64,000 bases of DNA from Cryobacterium luteum (GTDB lineage: Bacteria > Actinomycetota > Actinomycetes > Actinomycetales > Microbacteriaceae). Of the stretch, positions 19,480-27,789 are shown one piece after another. Location of the stretch: NCBI RefSeq assembly GCF_900110125.1, contig NZ_FOCN01000001.1, forward strand, positions 186,001-250,000. The letters run 5' to 3'. The position numbers and the translations under genes were made by a program. The number at the start of each line of letters is the position of its first letter. Positions within the stretch are counted from its first letter, which is position 1. The notes below the pieces were generated by a model. That model was not told the DNA's origin. It was given only the letters and a program-made list of their open reading frames with translations, and ran no database searches.

Positions 19480-19538
19480 GTGAGGGGTCGCAGATCGACC
19501 CACCTCAACCCTGGAAGGGTCGATTTTCGCCCCCTCAC
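19480..19538. repeat. Palindromic repeat, copy 1
   Basis: GTGAGGGG...CCCCTCAC ends. The arms GAGGGGTCGCAGATCGACCC and GGGTCGATTTTCGCCCCCTC pair over 20 bases with three mismatches. The same element recurs at 19600-19657 and 20631-20687, around the DUF559 gene. Confidence 0.85.
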
Positions 19539-19599
19539 GGTGCAAGCTTGCTTTGGCAAGGCAACAGCTCGATTCGCCCGCAAGCAACGGATCTCCGAC

Positions 19600-19657
19600 T
19601 GACGGGTCGCATATCGACCTAAAACGACCTACTCAAGGTCGATTTGCGCCCCCTCAC
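19600..19657. repeat. Palindromic repeat, copy 2
   Basis: Diverged copy of the element at 19480: ACGGGTCGCATATCGACC on the left, GGTCGATTTGCGCCCCCTCAC on the right. Same orientation as copy 1, 120 bases away, upstream of the DUF559 gene. Confidence 0.8.
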
Positions 19658-19723
19658 GGCACAAGTGGTGTCTTCCTGTGGAGAACTCGCCCGGTATCCG
19701 CCAGATCCGGTCATGGTAACTTC

Positions 19724-20634
19724 ATGCCACGTCGACTGCCGCTACCGCCCGCACTTCAGGGCGGGGCGTTCACAACCCGCTTCGCCCAAGAGCATGGTGT
19801 CACTGAGGGACGGCTGCGAAGCGGAGAGCTTGCCCGGCCGTTTCACGGCATCCGGTCAACGGTTGCAGTCACCACTATCCCGAATCTCGCCCGCTCTTTC
19901 CAATTACGGATGCCCGCTGCCGCGTTTTTCTGTGGAATCACGGCAGCATGCATCATTGGCTTGCCACTTCCCCTGCGTTTGCAAGAGCTGCCGGTGCTCC
20001 ATGTCGGCGTTCCAGCTCCCCAGCGCGCACTCCGCTCAGCCGGAACGGTCGGCCACAAACTGCAACTCAACCACGGCGATCTTCTGCACCGGGACGGGCT
20101 GCGAATAACGGCTGTCGCCCGCACGTGGTGCGACCTCGTCACCGTGCTCGACCTTGAAGACCTTGTCGCCGCCGGGGATTACATCATCCACACGCGGCGT
20201 CCGCTCGCCTCGCAGCATGAACTCAAAGAAGCCGTCAGGATATACCGGGTCGGCGCACTACCGCGCGCCTGATTGAAGCGGTGGCTCTGCTCAACGACTG
20301 CGCCGAATCGGCGCCGGAGTCGATTATTCGAGTCACGATCGTTCGGGCCGGCATCATCGGACTTGTGGCAAATCACCCGATTTGGAACGTGCGCGGCCAG
20401 CTCATTGCACGGGCTGACCTGTGTTTCCCGGCTCATCGGGTGATTTTCGAATACCAGGGCGACTATCATCGCGCAGAGCCTGGCCGCTGGAGGAAGGACC
20501 GCACGCGGATCGCTCGACTGGCGGCCGCCGGGTGGCACGTGATCGAAATCGCCGCAGACGAGCTCCGCGACCGCACAACCCTTGTGGAACTCATCAGAGA
20601 CGCATTAGAGCTGTACCCGCCAGTGTTCGCGTGA
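19724..20634 (+). pseudogene. DUF559-type (PD-(D/E)XK) protein, broken by a frameshift
   Basis: Two frames make one protein of about 300 residues. Codons 19724 to about 20250 give MPRRLPLPP...DLVAAGDYIIHTRRPLASQHELKEAVRIYR, with the AbiEi-like middle part GLPLPLRL...VGVPAPQRALRS and ARTWCDLVTVLD. The second frame continues GRRTTARLIEAVALLNDCAESAPESIIRV and ends with the Vsr/DUF559 nuclease core ARADLCFPAHRVIFEYQGDYHR...WRKDRTRIARLAAAGWHVIEI. Loss of one base near 20246-20250 explains the shift; frame one otherwise stops at 20272. The nuclease residues are intact. Flanked by palindromic repeats, copy 3 covering its stop codon. Sequencing error cannot be excluded. Confidence 0.8.
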
Positions 20635-20687
20635 GGGGTCGCAGATCGACCCATTTCAACCCTGAAAGCGTCGATTTGCGCCCCCTC
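20631..20687. repeat. Palindromic repeat, copy 3
   Basis: GTGAGGGGTCGCAGATCGACCC on the left is identical to the left arm of copy 1; the right arm GTCGATTTGCGCCCCCTC matches copy 2. It overlaps the stop codon of the DUF559 gene (TGA 20632-20634) and lies 31 bases before the stop of the convergent regulator. Confidence 0.85.
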
Positions 20688-20718
20688 GTACGCGTTATTT
20701 GAACGGAAGGGGTGAGGG

Positions 20719-21450
20719 CTAGAGCAGCTTACGCTCGAGCGCCCAGGCGGTCAGTTCGTGCCGCGAAGACAGCTGCAGCTTGCGCAGCACGGCCGACACG
20801 TGGGTTTCGACGGTCTTGGCCGCGATGAACAGGGTGCTCGCGACCTCCTTGTAGCTGTAGCCGCGAGCGATGAGGCGCATCACCTCGGTTTCGCGGGCGG
20901 AGAGCCGGTCGAGTTCCTCGGTCGTCTCGGCGGTTTCGCCGGCGACGGCGCCGAAGGCGTCGAGCACGAACCCCGCCAGACGCGGTGAGAACACGGCGTC
21001 GCCGTCGGCTACCCGGCGGGCGGCCTCTGACACCTCGGCGCCGGAAGAGCTCTTGGTGATATAGCCGCGGGCGCCGGCCCGAATGACGCTCACCACGTCG
21101 TCGGCGGCGTCGGAGACACTGAGCGCCAGGAACAAGGTGTGCGGAGCACGCGACGCTGCCTCACGAATGACCTCCGCGCCGCCCCCGCCCCGCCCTCCGG
21201 GCAGGTGCACGTCGAGCAGCACGACGCGCGGCTGCAGGTCGATTACCGAAAGGATGGCGGCGTCGACCGTGGCAGCCTCACCGAGCACGGTGAGATCGGC
21301 GTCGAGTTCAGCGCGCAGCCCGGAGCGAAAGATGGAGTGATCGTCGACGATCAGCACACGCAGGCCAGCGGATGCCGCGGACGGCACGGCGGCAGGCACC
21401 GCGGCGGCACGGGTACTGTCGCCCCGGCCGCCCGGTTCGGGGATGGTCAT
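20719..21450 (-). CDS. LuxR/NarL-family response regulator
   Basis: 243 residues. Receiver domain at about 30-150 with VDDHS, phospho-acceptor Asp80 (VVLLDVHLPGG), switch Ser (LALSVS) and Lys (YITKSSSG). C-terminal LuxR helix-turn-helix about 178-238 (LSARETEVMRLIARGYSYKEVASTLFIAAKTVETHVSAVLRKL). An Ala-rich arm of about 28 residues precedes the receiver. It overlaps the histidine kinase gene by 4 bases, so the two form one two-component system, probably for cell-envelope stress given the PspC domain of the kinase. Confidence 0.95.
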   Translation of the reverse strand: MTIPEPGGRGDSTRAAAVPAAVPSAASAGLRVLIVDDHSIFRSGLRAELDADLTVLGEAATVDAAILSVIDLQPRVVLLDVHLPGGRGGGGAEVIREAASRAPHTLFLALSVSDAADDVVSVIRAGARGYITKSSSGAEVSEAARRVADGDAVFSPRLAGFVLDAFGAVAGETAETTEELDRLSARETEVMRLIARGYSYKEVASTLFIAAKTVETHVSAVLRKLQLSSRHELTAWALERKLL

Positions 21451-22862
21451 CGTATGCTCGTTTCGGTGTGCTGCGCAATGGTCGCTGCGCGGGTCGTGGG
21501 TACCGGGGCTGCGGGGGGCGCTGCAGGACCCAGATCGACGTTTGCTGCGGCTGGGAGGGTCAGCAGAATTTCGGTGCCGGCCCCGCCCGGACCGGGTCGA
21601 ACGTAGGCCGAACCGCCGGCCCGGTGCATGCGCCCGAGGATGGACTCGCGCACGCCGAGGCGGTCTGCGGGAATCTGGTCGAGCCGAAAGCCCGGGCCTC
21701 GATCGGTCACGCTCAGTTCAATGCCGCGGGCGCCGGTTTCGAGGTAGACCGAGACCGCACCGCCGGCATGCCGTGCGGCGTTGAGCATGGCCTCGCGGGC
21801 GGCAGCGACGAGCGATTCTGGGGCATCCGCTTTGCCCGGGGTCGAGTCCGGGCTGGCCGTCGAGCCCACGCCAACACCCGCGCCGACCGTGACGACCTCG
21901 AAGTGCACCGCAAAGTCTTCTTCGATCTCACCGGCGATGCGGCGCAGCGCGGCGGCCAGGTCGGTGGCCGGTTCGGTGCTGCCGCCCCGGGTTCCGGTGA
22001 ACAGCCATTCGCGCAGCTCGCGCTCCTGAGCACGAGCGAGCCGGGCGGCCTCGCTGTGCGGCCCGGCCTTCTGCTGGATGAGCGCGAGGGTCTGCAGCAC
22101 CGAATCGTGCAGGTGCGCGGCGATGTCGGCCCGTTCGGCCTCCCGGGCGCGGGCTGCCCGTTCGTCGGCGAGGTCGCTCCACAGCCGCAGCAGCCACGGC
22201 GCGGTCACCACGGCGACACCGAGCAGAACGGATGCCGCCGCCAGAATGACCGTCCACGCGTTCGGGCTGGTGCCGGTCACGAAAAACAGCAGAATGCCGA
22301 TGGCCACCAGCACGAGCGCGCCCAGGATTCGAACGAGCAACGCCGAGGATTGCTGCGCCGCACCGCTGCGAATATCGGCGAACTGGCGCCAGGCGAGCGC
22401 GGTTCCGGCCAGCACGACAATGGCGGGCACTACAACGGCGAGCGGAATATCGGCACCGAGGCGGCTCGCCACGAGGGCGCCACCGGCCGCCAGCAGGGCG
22501 AGCCCGAGCAAAATCTCGGTGACGGGCGCAGCTCGCGCCGAGTCGGCATCCGCTCGGAGCGACGGTGCTGCAGGCTGGCCGATCAGGTCGGGATCGGCCG
22601 ACCGGGCAGCGGGCGCGAGGGGCGCTTGGGAGGGGCCGGCGAACGATTCCTTCGACCGGCCCAGGCTCGACTTGGGCAGCGGGTCGCTCGTTGCCCCGCC
22701 CGACGGAATCGTCACCCACAGCCAGGCATACAGCAGCGCGCCGAAGCCGCCGCAGAAGCTCAACAGCACGGTGACCAGGCGCACCGTGGGCAGCGAGACA
22801 CCGGTGTGCTCGGCGAACCCAGCACACACCCCGCCGACGAGGCGAAGCCGGGGCCGGGTCAT
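21447..22862 (-). CDS. PspC-domain sensor histidine kinase (HisKA_3 type)
   Basis: 471 residues from ATG 22862. Residues 1-55 are a PspC domain (RPRLRLVGGVCAGFAEHTGVSLPTVRLVTVLLSFCGGFGALLYAWLWVTIP); about four further TM helices span 115-225; the H-box is ADIAAHLHDSVLQTL with His252; the C-terminal HATPase domain has REAMLNAARHAGG (N-box), DRGPGF and the Gly-rich tail GGAGTEILLTLP. PspC fused to a NarL-type kinase suggests sensing of membrane damage, as in the LiaS-like branch of Actinobacteria. Divergent from a separate PspC protein across 128 bases. Confidence 0.93.
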   Translation of the reverse strand: MTRPRLRLVGGVCAGFAEHTGVSLPTVRLVTVLLSFCGGFGALLYAWLWVTIPSGGATSDPLPKSSLGRSKESFAGPSQAPLAPAARSADPDLIGQPAAPSLRADADSARAAPVTEILLGLALLAAGGALVASRLGADIPLAVVVPAIVVLAGTALAWRQFADIRSGAAQQSSALLVRILGALVLVAIGILLFFVTGTSPNAWTVILAAASVLLGVAVVTAPWLLRLWSDLADERAARAREAERADIAAHLHDSVLQTLALIQQKAGPHSEAARLARAQERELREWLFTGTRGGSTEPATDLAAALRRIAGEIEEDFAVHFEVVTVGAGVGVGSTASPDSTPGKADAPESLVAAAREAMLNAARHAGGAVSVYLETGARGIELSVTDRGPGFRLDQIPADRLGVRESILGRMHRAGGSAYVRPGPGGAGTEILLTLPAAANVDLGPAAPPAAPVPTTRAATIAQHTETSIR

Positions 22863-22990
22863 CCGTGCTGTTCTCACGAGTTCATCCAAGCACGCCCAGC
22901 CTGCAGCCGAGGTGTCCCCGGTCATCAATCAGGGTTCAATCAGGGTCATCCCCCATGGCAGCGCTCTCAACGCGCTGCCAGACTCTGATC

Positions 22991-24625
22991 ATGACCGACA
23001 CACCGAGGGCCCAAGCACCTCATCAACCGCCCCGACCAGACCAAATCGCGCGCTTCTTCGACTGGATCCGCGGCAGCGGCGTGAACCGTGACGGCGACCG
23101 CTGGATCGCCGGCGTCTGCGGCGGCATCGCAGCCCGCACCGGGCTCGACCCGCTCATCGTGCGCGGCATCGTCGTCGTGATCGCCATCCTCGGCGGTCCC
23201 GTCGTCTTCGCGTACGCCGTGGGCTGGGCGCTCCTGCCGCGCGGCGGCGGCCGCATCTACGCCGAAGAGGCCATTCGCGGTCGCTTCGAGCCAGCCATGA
23301 TCGCGATCGGCGCGCTTCTCCTGTTCACCGTCGTGCCGATGTTCCGTGGACTCTGGTGGAACGGCCCGACCGGGTTCTGGGCCCTCCCCGACTGGCTCTC
23401 CACCATGCTTTCGGTCGGTTGGGGCCTGGCTTTGGCGGCCGGCAGCGTCTGGCTGGTCGTCTATTTGGTGCGCCGCGCGAAGAAACCTCGCTCGGCACCC
23501 GGTGCTGGCGCCGGAGCAGGCGCAAGCGGAGGATTCGGCCCCTTCGCTCCCCCGGTCGGCCCGTTCGGTCCCGGCAGTGTCTACGACCCGCGACCATTTG
23601 CCGGCCCCCCGCAGACGGATGCCCCCACCACGCCACTCGAGACCTCCGCGTCGAGCGCCCCACCGGCCGACTCAGCAGAAGACCCAGCAGTCGACCCAGC
23701 GACGACGACCGGAAGCACCACCGGAAGCAGCACCGACAGTACGAGGGAGACCGCCCCAACCCTGGCGTTCGCCGCCGCTCGTACGACCACGACCACCCCA
23801 CAGACCGCCACTCAGGCCACCCCCCAGGCCGACCCCACAACCTATCCGCCCACCAACCCCTACGCGGCGTACGCGCAGAACTCGGCCAGGGACATCCGCT
23901 CTGAGCAGAACAGGGCCTGGCAGGAACAGAACCGGGCCCGCCAGGCAGCCCACCGTGCCCGGATTCGGGCTCGCCGCCCCGGGGCCGGCTTCAGCGCGAT
24001 CGTGCTCGGCCTGGCCCTGGCCACCGGCGCCGTGGCAGCCGGAGTGAATTCGAACGGCGTCTGGTCGCAGGATGCCATCATTCTCGGTGTAGCGTTCGCC
24101 CTCGGAGTGCTCGCACTCGGCATCGTCGTCGCCGGTATCCGCGGACGCACCGACGGCGCCATGGGCGGGTTCGCCTTTCTGGCCGCGGCCACTCTCGTCG
24201 TGCTCGGTGTGTTCCCCCAAGGCACGCAATTCTCGGTTGTCGGCAATACCGTCTGGTCACCGAGCGCGAATTCGGCCGCGGCTGACCCTGCCTCCAGCTA
24301 CGCCATGATCGTGGGGAATACAACTCTCGACCTGAGCGATTTCGACAACCCCGGGCTGAACGAAGACCGCGTCATCGACGTTTGGCTCCTCGTCGGCGCC
24401 ACCGACATCCAGCTGCCGGCCAATGCTCCGGTACGCGTCGAATCGCGCGCGCTGGTCGGCGGTGTCGAGTACTCGGGACGCGCTGTGGCGGCCGAAAACG
24501 GCGAGCAGACCGGCGTGTTCTCTTTCGACCAGCGCGCCTTCAACGCGAACAGCCGCAGCGACGGTCCGCTCGTGCGCATCTGGACCCTCACCGGCGTCGT
24601 TACGCTCGATTCCTCCAACAACTAG
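22991..24625 (+). CDS. PspC-domain membrane protein with C-terminal toast-rack-like domain
   Basis: 544 residues. PspC domain at about 20-90 (RDGDRWIAGVCGGIAARTGLDPLIVRGIVVVIAILGGP), TM helices near 98-118 and 130-155, a Pro/Thr/Ala-rich disordered stretch about 160-330, a basic segment, then three TM helices (about 335-420) and an extracytoplasmic beta-rich end (LDLSDF..RVIDVWLLVGATDIQLPANAPVRVESRALVGGVEYSG) like the cell-wall-active DUF2154/LiaF-type domain. Together with the divergent PspC kinase this looks like an envelope-stress module. Start ATG 22991 has a weak ribosome site. Confidence 0.85.
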   Translation: MTDTPRAQAPHQPPRPDQIARFFDWIRGSGVNRDGDRWIAGVCGGIAARTGLDPLIVRGIVVVIAILGGPVVFAYAVGWALLPRGGGRIYAEEAIRGRFEPAMIAIGALLLFTVVPMFRGLWWNGPTGFWALPDWLSTMLSVGWGLALAAGSVWLVVYLVRRAKKPRSAPGAGAGAGASGGFGPFAPPVGPFGPGSVYDPRPFAGPPQTDAPTTPLETSASSAPPADSAEDPAVDPATTTGSTTGSSTDSTRETAPTLAFAAARTTTTTPQTATQATPQADPTTYPPTNPYAAYAQNSARDIRSEQNRAWQEQNRARQAAHRARIRARRPGAGFSAIVLGLALATGAVAAGVNSNGVWSQDAIILGVAFALGVLALGIVVAGIRGRTDGAMGGFAFLAAATLVVLGVFPQGTQFSVVGNTVWSPSANSAAADPASSYAMIVGNTTLDLSDFDNPGLNEDRVIDVWLLVGATDIQLPANAPVRVESRALVGGVEYSGRAVAAENGEQTGVFSFDQRAFNANSRSDGPLVRIWTLTGVVTLDSSNN

Positions 24626-24633
24626 GACCCCTC

Positions 24634-25059
24634 ATGACCACACCACAGAACACCACCGGCTCCGACGCCCCCACCGAGGACTTCTCCGCGAGCCGCCGGG
24701 GCAGCGACGCAACTCCCACGAAGAATGTGTCGGCGCCCGCATCGGCGAATCCGACCCTGCCGTATCCGGAATCGGCTTTTCTGGCCGAAGAGCACGACGT
24801 CACGAAGAACTTCTTCGCCCCGAACACCGACAAGCCGACCACCGCCGAAATCACTGCCGCCGCCCCACCGCGGCTGCGCCCCCGCTTCGGCACGATTCTC
24901 TGGGGGATCCTGTTGCTCGCCTTCGCCACCTACATGGTGGTGTTCACCCTGCTGCCGGTACCACCGGATCCCACGCTCTGGCTGCTCGGTGGGGTGATCG
25001 CGGTCGGGCTCGGGCTTGTCGTGGCCGGCATTGCTGCCGCAGCCCGACGCGCCGACTGA
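24634..25059 (+). CDS. Small membrane protein of the PspC operon
   Basis: 141 residues. The first 80 are polar and probably cytoplasmic; two TM helices follow (GTILWGILLLAFATYMVVFTLL and LWLLGGVIAVGLGLVVAGIAAAA). No known domain recognised. Start ATG 24634 has AGGACC upstream and lies 8 bases after the stop of the PspC protein, so it is co-transcribed and likely acts with it. Confidence 0.8.
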   Translation: MTTPQNTTGSDAPTEDFSASRRGSDATPTKNVSAPASANPTLPYPESAFLAEEHDVTKNFFAPNTDKPTTAEITAAAPPRLRPRFGTILWGILLLAFATYMVVFTLLPVPPDPTLWLLGGVIAVGLGLVVAGIAAAARRAD

Positions 25060-25070
25060 AGCGCCTTCAC

Positions 25071-25139
25071 GGTGCCGAGGTGTGAACGAAGGCGCCATTT
25101 TCGCGAGAAATGGGCTCAAACTCACACCTCGGCGGCACC
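25071..25139. terminator. Nested hairpin between convergent genes
   Basis: Outer arms GGTGCCGAGGTGTGA (25071-25085) and TCACACCTCGGCGGCACC (25122-25139, with a 3-base bulge); inner stem CCATTT/AAATGG (25095-25100, 25108-25113). It serves the PspC operon, murB or both. No long T-run. Confidence 0.6.
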
Positions 25140-25151
25140 GGCACTCGTGGG

Positions 25152-26336
25152 CTAGAGCGTCAGCCCCACCAGCACGGGCTCCGGCTGCAGGTTCACCCCG
25201 AACTCGGCCTGCACCCGGCCGAGCACGTACCGCGCCAGCTCGGCCACCTCGGCCGCGGTCGCCCCGCCCGTGTTGGTCAGGGCGAGGGTGTGCTTGCTCG
25301 ACACGGCCGCCCTCGACCCGGGCAGCCGAAATCCGCGACGGACCCCGGCCTGCTCGATCAGCCACGCCGCGCTGAGCTTGACCAGGCGCACCGGCTCCTC
25401 ACCGGGAACGGGCCCGACCCCCATATATTCCTCCAGGGGAATCACCCGGTCAGCCGGCTCGTTCTCAAGCGGCCAGCGCGGGGCGTCCGCTGGCAGCGAG
25501 CGAGCAAAGGTCTCGGTGACGATCGGGTTGGTGAAGAACGAACCGGCGCTGAACGTGTCGGGATCGTTCGGGTCGAGCACCATCCCCTTGCCGGCCCGCA
25601 GGCCGAGCACGGTCGCGCGCACGACCGGCAGCGGCACGCGGTCGCCGAGCTGCACGCCGAGCGCACCGGCGAGCTGGGCGTACTTGAGCGGCTGGCCAAG
25701 GGGGCTCCCCAAGACGGATGCCTCCGCCGCGGTGTCATGCAGCTCCAGTTCGATGGCGAGCACGACCCCGCGCAGGCCCTGCTTGAGCGCCGAAGTGCGG
25801 TAGCCGAGGTCGAGGTCGGCGCGTTCAAGCCGTTCCACTTCGCCGCTCTCGTAGGAGAGAAAATCGACCGCGACGAGACTGTCGGAGAGTTCCTGGCCGT
25901 AGGCACCGATGTTCTGCACCGGCGCCGCGCCGCACGATCCCGGAATACCCGACAGCGCTTCGATGCCGGCCCAGCCGTGATCGACGGTGTACGCGACGAG
26001 TTCGTCCCACGGTTCGCCGGCCTGCACGCGCAGGCGAACCCGGGCTCCCGGTTCAATGCCGGCGGTGGGGGCGGCATCCGCTTCGCTGCCGGTGTCGCGG
26101 CCGACAGTGAGCACCTCGAGACCCCGGGTCACCACCTGAATGACGATGCCGTCGAAACCCTCGTCGGCGACGACGGTGTTGGAGCCGCCGCCCAGCAGCA
26201 ACCAGTTCTCTTCCAGGCCCCAGACCACGAGAGTCTCGTTGATGAGGTCCTGTTCGGTGACCGGCGCTACCCGGGCGGCGGGCGGCCCGCCGACGCGAAA
26301 GGTGGTGAGGGTGCTGAGATCAACCGGTTCGATCAT
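25152..26336 (-). CDS. murB: UDP-N-acetylenolpyruvoylglucosamine reductase
   Basis: 394 residues; FAD enzyme that reduces the enolpyruvyl group to make UDP-MurNAc for peptidoglycan. FAD-binding LLLGGGSNTVVADEGFDG, ALSGIPGSCGAAPVQNIGAYGQE, active-site serine in FSAGSFFTNP, and the C-terminal SAAWLIEQAG...SSKHTLALTN with QPEPVLVG at the end. Length and the Y-loop region indicate the type I (E. coli-like) enzyme. Start ATG 26336 comes just after the stop of the dehydratase gene (TGA CCC ATG), so it is probably translated by coupling. Confidence 0.96.
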   Translation of the reverse strand: MIEPVDLSTLTTFRVGGPPAARVAPVTEQDLINETLVVWGLEENWLLLGGGSNTVVADEGFDGIVIQVVTRGLEVLTVGRDTGSEADAAPTAGIEPGARVRLRVQAGEPWDELVAYTVDHGWAGIEALSGIPGSCGAAPVQNIGAYGQELSDSLVAVDFLSYESGEVERLERADLDLGYRTSALKQGLRGVVLAIELELHDTAAEASVLGSPLGQPLKYAQLAGALGVQLGDRVPLPVVRATVLGLRAGKGMVLDPNDPDTFSAGSFFTNPIVTETFARSLPADAPRWPLENEPADRVIPLEEYMGVGPVPGEEPVRLVKLSAAWLIEQAGVRRGFRLPGSRAAVSSKHTLALTNTGGATAAEVAELARYVLGRVQAEFGVNLQPEPVLVGLTL

Positions 26337-26339
26337 GGG

Positions 26340-26777
26340 TCAGGCCAGGTTGACGCGCGCCTGCGCCTTGCCGAGAACGGTAGCGCCGTTGAACATGACC
26401 GTCAGGTCGATGCGAGCTATGCCAGCTTCCAGGTCGAGTGCGCCCACCTTGGCGACCACAGACACCGTGGCGCCATCCGCGGCATCGACGAAGACGGGGC
26501 GGGTGAAACGCACCTGGTAGTCGACCACCCGCGCCGGGTCGCCGGCCCAGTCAACGACGGGCTGCACGGCCAGGCCCATGGTGAGCATGCCGTGGGCGAG
26601 CACACCCGGCAGTCCCACCGACTGAGCGACATCGTCGCGGTAGTGAATGGGGTTGAAATCACCGGATGCCCCGGCGTAGCGCACGAGGGAATCGCGGGTC
26701 AGGGAGAAACTCGCCTCGGCGACAACGCTGCCCACCGTGAGCTCGGTCACTGATCTGATGGGTGAGGCGGGGGTCAT
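26340..26777 (-). CDS. MaoC-family dehydratase (HadB-like)
   Basis: 145 residues, hot-dog fold. The hydratase-2 motif is present: YAGASGDFNPIHYRDDVAQSVGLPGVLAHGMLTMG, with the catalytic Asp and His. By analogy with mycobacterial HadAB it dehydrates 3-hydroxyacyl thioesters as the catalytic partner of the upstream HadA-like subunit. Its start overlaps that gene by 4 bases. The hadA-hadB-murB order is common in Actinobacteria. Whether it acts in fatty-acid elongation in an organism with FAS I is unknown. Confidence 0.9.
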   Translation of the reverse strand: MTPASPIRSVTELTVGSVVAEASFSLTRDSLVRYAGASGDFNPIHYRDDVAQSVGLPGVLAHGMLTMGLAVQPVVDWAGDPARVVDYQVRFTRPVFVDAADGATVSVVAKVGALDLEAGIARIDLTVMFNGATVLGKAQARVNLA

Positions 26778-27220
26778 TCGTCTCCCCTGACGACGAGGGT
26801 GGAGATGGCGGTCACGACGTGGGCGCCGGCGGCGTCGACGATCGTGGACTCCGCGGTCACCATCGCGTGGCCACCGAGGGTCTTGATACTCGTCACCGCG
26901 AGCGTCGCGGTGAGTACGTCGCCGGCCACGATGGGGCGGGAGTAGCTGAAGCGCTGGTCGCCGTGCACGACGCGGGTGAAGTCGATGCCGGCGCCCGGTT
27001 CGGCGAGCAGCTGGGCCAGCGTAGCCTCCTGCACGACCACGGCGAAGGTGGGCGGGGCGACGACGTCGTTGTGGCCGGCTGCGCGGGCCGCTTCGGGATC
27101 GTGGTTGATCGGGTTGGTCGCGAACACGGCGCGGGAGAATTCGCGCACCTTTTCACGGCCGACAAGATACGGTGCGACCGGCGGAAAGACCCGCCCCTGC
27201 AACTCTGGGTTCACTGACAC
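26774..27220 (-). CDS. MaoC N-terminal-type dehydratase (HadA-like)
   Basis: 148 residues, hot-dog fold: YLVGREKVREFSRAVFATNPINHDPEAARAAGHNDVVAPPTFAVVV, later HGDQRFSYSRPIVAGDVLTATLAV. It lacks the D-x-N-P-I-H catalytic pair of its partner, as expected of the substrate-binding HadA/HadC-type subunit. Start GTG 27220 has no ribosome site, while TAGACT lies about 8 bases upstream, so the message may be leaderless. First gene of a three-gene operon with the HadB-like gene and murB. Confidence 0.88.
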   Translation of the reverse strand: MSVNPELQGRVFPPVAPYLVGREKVREFSRAVFATNPINHDPEAARAAGHNDVVAPPTFAVVVQEATLAQLLAEPGAGIDFTRVVHGDQRFSYSRPIVAGDVLTATLAVTSIKTLGGHAMVTAESTIVDAAGAHVVTAISTLVVRGDE

Positions 27221-27291
27221 CCGTCGAGTCTACTAAGAGTGGTTCCCGACACTGTCAGGAACAGACCGCGACAGGGCGCACACTGGTAACC

Positions 27292-27741
27292 GTGAAATGT
27301 GTATCCGTGCGCCTCGGTGACCCCGAGGTCGCCCCTCTTCTGCTCGACCTGCACCACGAATACGAGACCCGCTACGGCGATGGCGATTCCGTGCACGACG
27401 TTGACGGTGCCGAGTTCGATCCACCATTCGGCGGCTTTCTCGTACTCGTCGACGGCGACACGACGGTCGCCGGCGGCGGCCTGCACCAATTCAGTGCCAC
27501 GACCGCCGAGGTCAAACGCATGTGGACCAACCCGGATTACCGCCGCCAGGGCCACGCGAAAACAATTCTGCGCGAACTCGAGCACCTCGCCCGCAGCCTC
27601 GGCTACGAGCGGTTGCGCCTGGAAACCGGCTACGCCCAGCCCGAAGCACTCGCCCTGTATCGCAGTCTCGGCTTCACCGAGATCGGCAACTACGGCATCT
27701 ACGAGCACGCCTCCGGCTTTGAGCTGGACCTCACGCGTTAA
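27292..27741 (+). CDS. GNAT-family N-acetyltransferase
   Basis: 149 residues. The acetyl-CoA loop VKRMWTNPDYRRQGHAKTILRELEHLARSLGY (about 78-108; R-R-Q-G-H-A) and the YRSLGFTEIGNYG C-terminal strand define the family. Start GTG 27292 lacks a ribosome site. Monocistronic, divergent from the dehydratase operon. Substrate cannot be predicted. Confidence 0.9.
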   Translation: MKCVSVRLGDPEVAPLLLDLHHEYETRYGDGDSVHDVDGAEFDPPFGGFLVLVDGDTTVAGGGLHQFSATTAEVKRMWTNPDYRRQGHAKTILRELEHLARSLGYERLRLETGYAQPEALALYRSLGFTEIGNYGIYEHASGFELDLTR

Positions 27742-27743
27742 CC

Positions 27744-27780
27744 AGCGGACGCCCGCCCACTGCCGTGGCGGGCATCCGCT
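27744..27780. terminator. Hairpin between convergent GNAT and metQ genes
   Basis: AGCGGACGCCCGCC (27744-27757) and GGCGGGCATCCGCT (27767-27780) pair over 14 bases with one mismatch. Includes the genome-abundant word GGCATCCGCT. Confidence 0.7.
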
Positions 27781-27789
27781 TGAACAGTG

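Noticed and set aside
19480..20687. Insertion sequence with terminal repeats
   Set aside because: The flanking elements are palindromes in the same orientation, there is no transposase, and the gene between them is a DUF559 protein.
21372..22988. Long plus-strand frame opposite the histidine kinase
   Set aside because: Antisense shadow of a high-GC gene: composition is Arg/Gly-rich with no domain, while the minus strand has complete kinase motifs.
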